DNA from: an uncultured Adlercreutzia sp.
GTDB taxonomy: Bacteria > Actinomycetota > Coriobacteriia > Coriobacteriales > Eggerthellaceae
DNA length: 17,540 nt
NCBI GenBank assembly: GCA_902478715.1
Contig: CABSMC010000054.1
Coordinates: forward strand, 1-17,540
Direction of reading: 5' to 3'
The notes beneath the pieces are model-generated. The model was not told where the DNA came from. It saw nothing but the letters and a program-made list of their open reading frames with translations, and made no database searches. Position numbers and translations under genes: made by a program. Of the stretch, positions 14,380 through 17,540 are shown one piece after another; within the stretch, counting starts at the first letter, position 1, and every line of letters begins with the position of its first letter.

Positions 14380-15846
14380 CTATTCAAACAGGCGCTTCCA
14401 GAAGCTTTTCTTTTCGGGTTCGGGGGCCGGCTCGGGCTCGGGCTCGTCCTCGGCGTTTTCATCGGCGGCGGCCATGGCGAGCTCGGCCAGTTCGTCGTCG
14501 GTGAAGGGGGCGTCGTCGAAAGCGCCTTCCTCGGCCGCCTCCGCAACGGCTTCGGCGTTGCGGTCGAGCTCCGTCAGCTCGGCGGCCTCAAGACCGGCGC
14601 AGGTATCCTCCTCGGTTTCCAGGACGAGGGTGTCGTGGGTGCGCCGGCCCAAGGCGGCTTCCAGCAGATCGGCATTGTCGGGCTCGGCTGCCGCCTCCTC
14701 CGCGGCATCGGCGAAGGCCTTTTCCGCATCGCCCTGCGCGTCCACCACGGGCGCTTCGTCATCCTCGATCTCCGCGAGGGCCTCCACGGTCGCGTCCTCG
14801 ACCGTCTCCCCGGCAGACCCCTCGGCCGCGCACACCGGCGCGCCCTCCAGCACGTCGCGGCGGCGCTCGCCGGCCGTGACGGCCGCCTCCTTGGCGTTCT
14901 CGCCGCGCAGACCGTCCTCGTCCGCATCGAAGCGCTCGTCGAAGGTGCCGACGAGCGCCGAGGCGAACTCGCGGGAGTCGAAGTCGCGCAAGTCGTCGAT
15001 GCCCTCGCCCACGCCGATCTTCACGATGGGCAGCCCCAGCTCGTGGCTCACGGCCAGCGCGATGCCGCCTTTGGCCGTGCCATCGAGCTTCGTGACGATA
15101 AGGGCGTCCAAATCCAGCGCGCGGTTGAACTCGCGGGCCTGCTGCAGGCCGTTCTGGCCCGTGGTGGCGTCGATGACAAGCACCGTGTACACCGGCAGCT
15201 TCGAGCGCTTGCGCACCACGTTCACCACTTTCTCCAGCTCGCGCATGAGGTCGGCGGAGGTGTGCAGACGCCCAGCCGTGTCGATGAGCACGAGCTCGGC
15301 TCCGGTCGCTTCGGCGCGCTCCAGCGTGTCGTAGCACACGCTCGCCGGATCGGCCCCGCGCTCGCGAGTGACCATCTCCACCCCGGCGCGGCGCGCCCAC
15401 ACCTCAAGCTGCTCGATGGCGGCGGCGCGGAAGGTGTCGGCCGAGCCCAGGATGACCGCGCGACCCGCATCGGTCGCCGCCTTGGCAAGCTTGCCCACCG
15501 TGGTGGTCTTGCCCGTGCCGTTGATGCCCACGAACAGCACCACAGCCTCATCGCCACCGAAGATGTCGGCCCCGGGCTCCGTGAAGGCACCGGCGATCTC
15601 GTCGTTCAAGAGGTCGAGCACCGCATAGGCGTCGGGCAGCGCCTTGCGGGTGGCTTGGTCGCGCAGGTTCTCCACGATGTCGCTGGCCGCCGCCCCGCCC
15701 ACATCCGACAGGATGAGCGTCTCTTCCAAGCCCTCCCAGAACTCCTCGTCCAAATCGGGCCCACGGTCCAAAAGGACGTTCATCGACTCCTTGAACTTGT
15801 CGCGCGAGCGGGAAAGCCCCTCGCTGATGCGATCGAAAAAGCCCAT
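14380..15846 (-). CDS. ftsY: SRP receptor FtsY with long acidic C-terminal extension
   Basis: FtsY docks SRP-ribosome complexes at the membrane. Residues 1-300 form the NG core: MGFFDRISEGLSRSRDKFKES at the N-terminus, P-loop GINGTGKT (107-114), ADTFRAAAIEQLEVW (136-150), DTAGR (189-193), TKLDG (252-256) and the closing GVGEGIDDLRDFDSREFASALVG. Most FtsY proteins end here, and any acidic A domain is N-terminal. This one adds about 188 residues (301-488), rich in Ala, Glu and Asp, with a final basic-aromatic KKSFWKRLFE that could form an amphipathic membrane-binding helix. The ATG at 15846 is chosen because AAGGAG lies six bases upstream (15853-15858); the frame is open to a TTG at 15861 that would overlap that site. 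Confidence 0.95.
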   Translation of the reverse strand: MGFFDRISEGLSRSRDKFKESMNVLLDRGPDLDEEFWEGLEETLILSDVGGAAASDIVENLRDQATRKALPDAYAVLDLLNDEIAGAFTEPGADIFGGDEAVVLFVGINGTGKTTTVGKLAKAATDAGRAVILGSADTFRAAAIEQLEVWARRAGVEMVTRERGADPASVCYDTLERAEATGAELVLIDTAGRLHTSADLMRELEKVVNVVRKRSKLPVYTVLVIDATTGQNGLQQAREFNRALDLDALIVTKLDGTAKGGIALAVSHELGLPIVKIGVGEGIDDLRDFDSREFASALVGTFDERFDADEDGLRGENAKEAAVTAGERRRDVLEGAPVCAAEGSAGETVEDATVEALAEIEDDEAPVVDAQGDAEKAFADAAEEAAAEPDNADLLEAALGRRTHDTLVLETEEDTCAGLEAAELTELDRNAEAVAEAAEEGAFDDAPFTDDELAELAMAAADENAEDEPEPEPAPEPEKKSFWKRLFE

Positions 15847-15933
15847 CGGGCACTCCTTCAAAAATCAAAATGACGTTTTCCCCAGTTTACCCCATCGGGG
15901 GCCGGGCGAGACGCACGGCGGCCAGGCGACAAA

Positions 15934-17313
15934 TCACAACCACGAGCTGACGATGGGAACCCAGCCCATGATGAGGATGATGACCACGAGCACCGGCACG
16001 CCGAAGCGCATCCACGGGCGCAGCCACCGGGGGAACTTGAGCCCTTCGCCCTCGTTGGCCTCGGCAAGGAAGTTCTTCCAGCCCCAGCCGCGCCGGGACA
16101 CGCAGAACAGCACGTAGACCAGCGAGCCCAAGGGCATGATGTTGCTGGACACAAGGAAGTCCTCCACCGTCTGGATGTCGCCCACTCCGGGCATGACCAC
16201 GTCCGAAAGCACGTTGAACCCGAGCGCGCAGGGCAGCGACAGCAGCGGGATGGCGATGAGGTTCACCGTGACGGCCCGTTTGCGCGACCATCCCCATTGG
16301 TCCATCGAGAACCGCAGAATGCCCTCGAACACGGCGATGACCGTGGAAAGCGCCGCGAACGACATGAACACGAAGAACAGCGTGCCCCACACCTGTCCTC
16401 CCCACATCTGCTCGAACACGCTCGGCAGCGTGATGAACACAAGCCCGGGGCCCGAGTCCGGCGCCACGCCGAAGGCGAAGCAGGCCGGGAAGATGATGAG
16501 CCCCGTGGCCAGGGCAACGCCGGTGTCGAGCACGCCGATCGTGGCCGCCTCGCCCATGAGCGAGCGGTGCTTGTCGATGTAGCTGCCGAAAATGGTCATG
16601 GAGCCCATGCCGATGGACAGGGTGAAGAAGGCCTGGCCCATGGCCGCGTAGGCTGCCTCGAAGAACATATCCGGGCTACCGAAGATCTTCGAGAAGTCCG
16701 GCAGCAGGTAGAAGGCCACGCCGTCGGCCGCCCCCGGAAGGGTGAGCGCGCGCACCACGAGCACCCCCAAAATGGCGAGCAGGGCGAGCATCATGGCCTT
16801 GGTGATGCGCTCCACGCCCTTTTGAACCCCCAGCGAGCAGATGAGGATGGAGACGACGCACACCACTACCATCCAGAAGACGCATTCCACCGGCGAGGCC
16901 AGCATGGCATCGAAGACGGCCGAGGTGGCCTGAGAGTCGGCCCCCACGAACTGCCCGGAGGCGAACTTCGGCACGTAGGCGAGCATCCAGCCGGCCACCG
17001 TGGTGTAGAACATCATGAGCAGATAGCATCCGGCAATGCCCACCCACTTGTACTTGTGCCAGTGAGTACCCGCCGGCTCCAGCACGTTGAAGGCGCGGGC
17101 GATGGAGCGCTGGGAGCCGCGCCCCACAGCGAACTCCATGACCATGATGGGCAGGCCCAAGACCACCAGAAAGACCAGGTACATGACGAGGAAGGCCGCG
17201 CCTCCGTACTCGCCGGTGATGTAGGGGAAGCGCCAGACGTTGCCGAGGCCTATGGCGCAGCCAGCGGAGATGAGGATGAACCCCAGACGGCTGCCGAATC
17301 GCTCACGTTCCAA
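15934..17313 (-). CDS. Sodium-dependent transporter, SNF/NSS family
   Basis: A 459-residue membrane protein of the neurotransmitter:sodium symporter family, which couples Na+ entry to amino-acid uptake. The diagnostic first helix SAGCAIGLGNVWRFPYITGEYGGAAF (16-41) with the unwound, sodium- and substrate-binding region is intact, followed by PIMVMEFAVGRGSQRS. About 11-12 hydrophobic segments can be counted, in line with bacterial members such as LeuT or MhsT. The substrate cannot be told from the sequence; hydrophobic amino acids are usual for bacterial relatives. The start is TTG at 17313, fixed by AAAGGAG (17320-17326) six bases upstream and by the family N-terminus RFGSRLGFI. It is separated from ftsY by 87 bases and from the gene upstream by a terminator, so it is probably its own unit or reads on into ftsY. 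Confidence 0.93.
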   Translation of the reverse strand: MERERFGSRLGFILISAGCAIGLGNVWRFPYITGEYGGAAFLVMYLVFLVVLGLPIMVMEFAVGRGSQRSIARAFNVLEPAGTHWHKYKWVGIAGCYLLMMFYTTVAGWMLAYVPKFASGQFVGADSQATSAVFDAMLASPVECVFWMVVVCVVSILICSLGVQKGVERITKAMMLALLAILGVLVVRALTLPGAADGVAFYLLPDFSKIFGSPDMFFEAAYAAMGQAFFTLSIGMGSMTIFGSYIDKHRSLMGEAATIGVLDTGVALATGLIIFPACFAFGVAPDSGPGLVFITLPSVFEQMWGGQVWGTLFFVFMSFAALSTVIAVFEGILRFSMDQWGWSRKRAVTVNLIAIPLLSLPCALGFNVLSDVVMPGVGDIQTVEDFLVSSNIMPLGSLVYVLFCVSRRGWGWKNFLAEANEGEGLKFPRWLRPWMRFGVPVLVVIILIMGWVPIVSSWL

Positions 17314-17393
17314 TAACGTCTCCTTTAAACGAGCCGCACCCCGACGAGCGCGACCGCTGATTTTTCACGAGAGATCATGCTAACAGAACAGAG

Positions 17394-17429
17394 AAGCCCG
17401 CTGCTCGGGGATTTCCAAGCAGCGGGCTT
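17394..17429 (-). terminator. Rho-independent-type terminator hairpin
   Basis: Two perfectly complementary 12-base arms, 17394-17405 and 17418-17429, GC-rich in the middle, enclose a 12-base loop. It stands 52 bases downstream of the stop of the partial gene at the right edge and upstream of the symporter start. T-rich DNA follows on both sides (CTCTGTTCTGTT on the minus strand), so it could work in either direction, although no plus-strand gene ends here. Confidence 0.75.
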
Positions 17430-17481
17430 TCCCTTTTCCATCCAAGCGCCCCGAACACTGCGGCCCGGAGCGTCTGGCGCG

Positions 17482-17540
17482 TTACTTGTCCTCGGCGGCC
17501 TTCTTGGCGTCGTCAGCCTTGTCCTTGGCGGCATCGGCGG
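17482..17540 (-). CDS. Partial Ala/Lys/Asp-rich protein, C-terminus only
   Basis: Only the last 18 codons are in the window, reading ADAAKDKADDAKKAAEDK then TAA. This is a highly charged, alanine-rich, probably helical tail like those of stress or YtxH-type small proteins. The family cannot be assigned from so little. The assignment as coding rests on the in-frame run of Ala/Lys/Asp codons and on the terminator that follows. Confidence 0.65.
   Translation of the reverse strand, partial: ADAAKDKADDAKKAAEDK

Noticed and set aside
1..17540. CRISPR arrays, tRNA or rRNA genes, insertion sequences and transposases
   Set aside because: No regularly spaced repeats, no tRNA cloverleaf that I could recognise, no rRNA motifs and no transposase-like protein were seen on either strand.

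Overview
All genes supported in this 17.5 kb window lie on the minus strand. The DNA is GC-rich. The mix of genes fits a high-GC Gram-positive of the Coriobacteriia, probably Eggerthellaceae: a two-subunit glycyl-tRNA synthetase (glyQ/glyS), a Tat-exported lipoprotein, and an ffh / rpsP / khpA / rimM / trmD / lepB core. The lineage is an inference from gene content and composition, because there is no rRNA or marker search behind it.

Layout in the direction of transcription (right to left): the tail of an Ala/Lys-rich protein (17482-17540) and its terminator; a sodium-coupled amino-acid symporter of the SNF/NSS family (TTG start); ftsY and ffh, the SRP receptor and SRP GTPase; a five-gene family-5 ABC importer (binding protein, two permeases, two ATPases); rpsP, khpA, rimM and trmD (translation and RNA maturation); lepB (signal peptidase I); glyQ, glyS and ppsR (PPDK regulatory protein). 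About 440 bp follow in which I see no gene. The first 25 bases match the end of an Illumina Nextera adapter, so the left edge looks like an untrimmed contig end.

The most informative region is the ABC importer. Its promoter region holds two copies of GTGTTAC-N13-GTAA(C/G)A(A/C), which match the NikR operator I recall from Desulfovibrio. The first ATPase has nine histidines in its first 28 residues. The binding protein has a CHxH-like patch near its N-terminus and an HxHxH motif at its C-terminus. Together these point to nickel import under NikR-type repression rather than peptide uptake. The cassette sits between ffh and rpsP, which are adjacent in many bacteria.

Three house-keeping proteins carry unusual additions. 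TrmD is about 75 residues longer than usual because of an in-frame block encoded by a nested palindromic DNA element. FtsY has a long acidic tail at its C-terminus ending in an amphipathic Lys/Phe/Trp motif, where an acidic domain is usually N-terminal. GlyQ has a C-terminal Ala/Pro-rich extension of about 79 residues. The gap between the binding-protein gene and the first permease gene holds two strong inverted repeats that could set the expression ratio within the importer operon.
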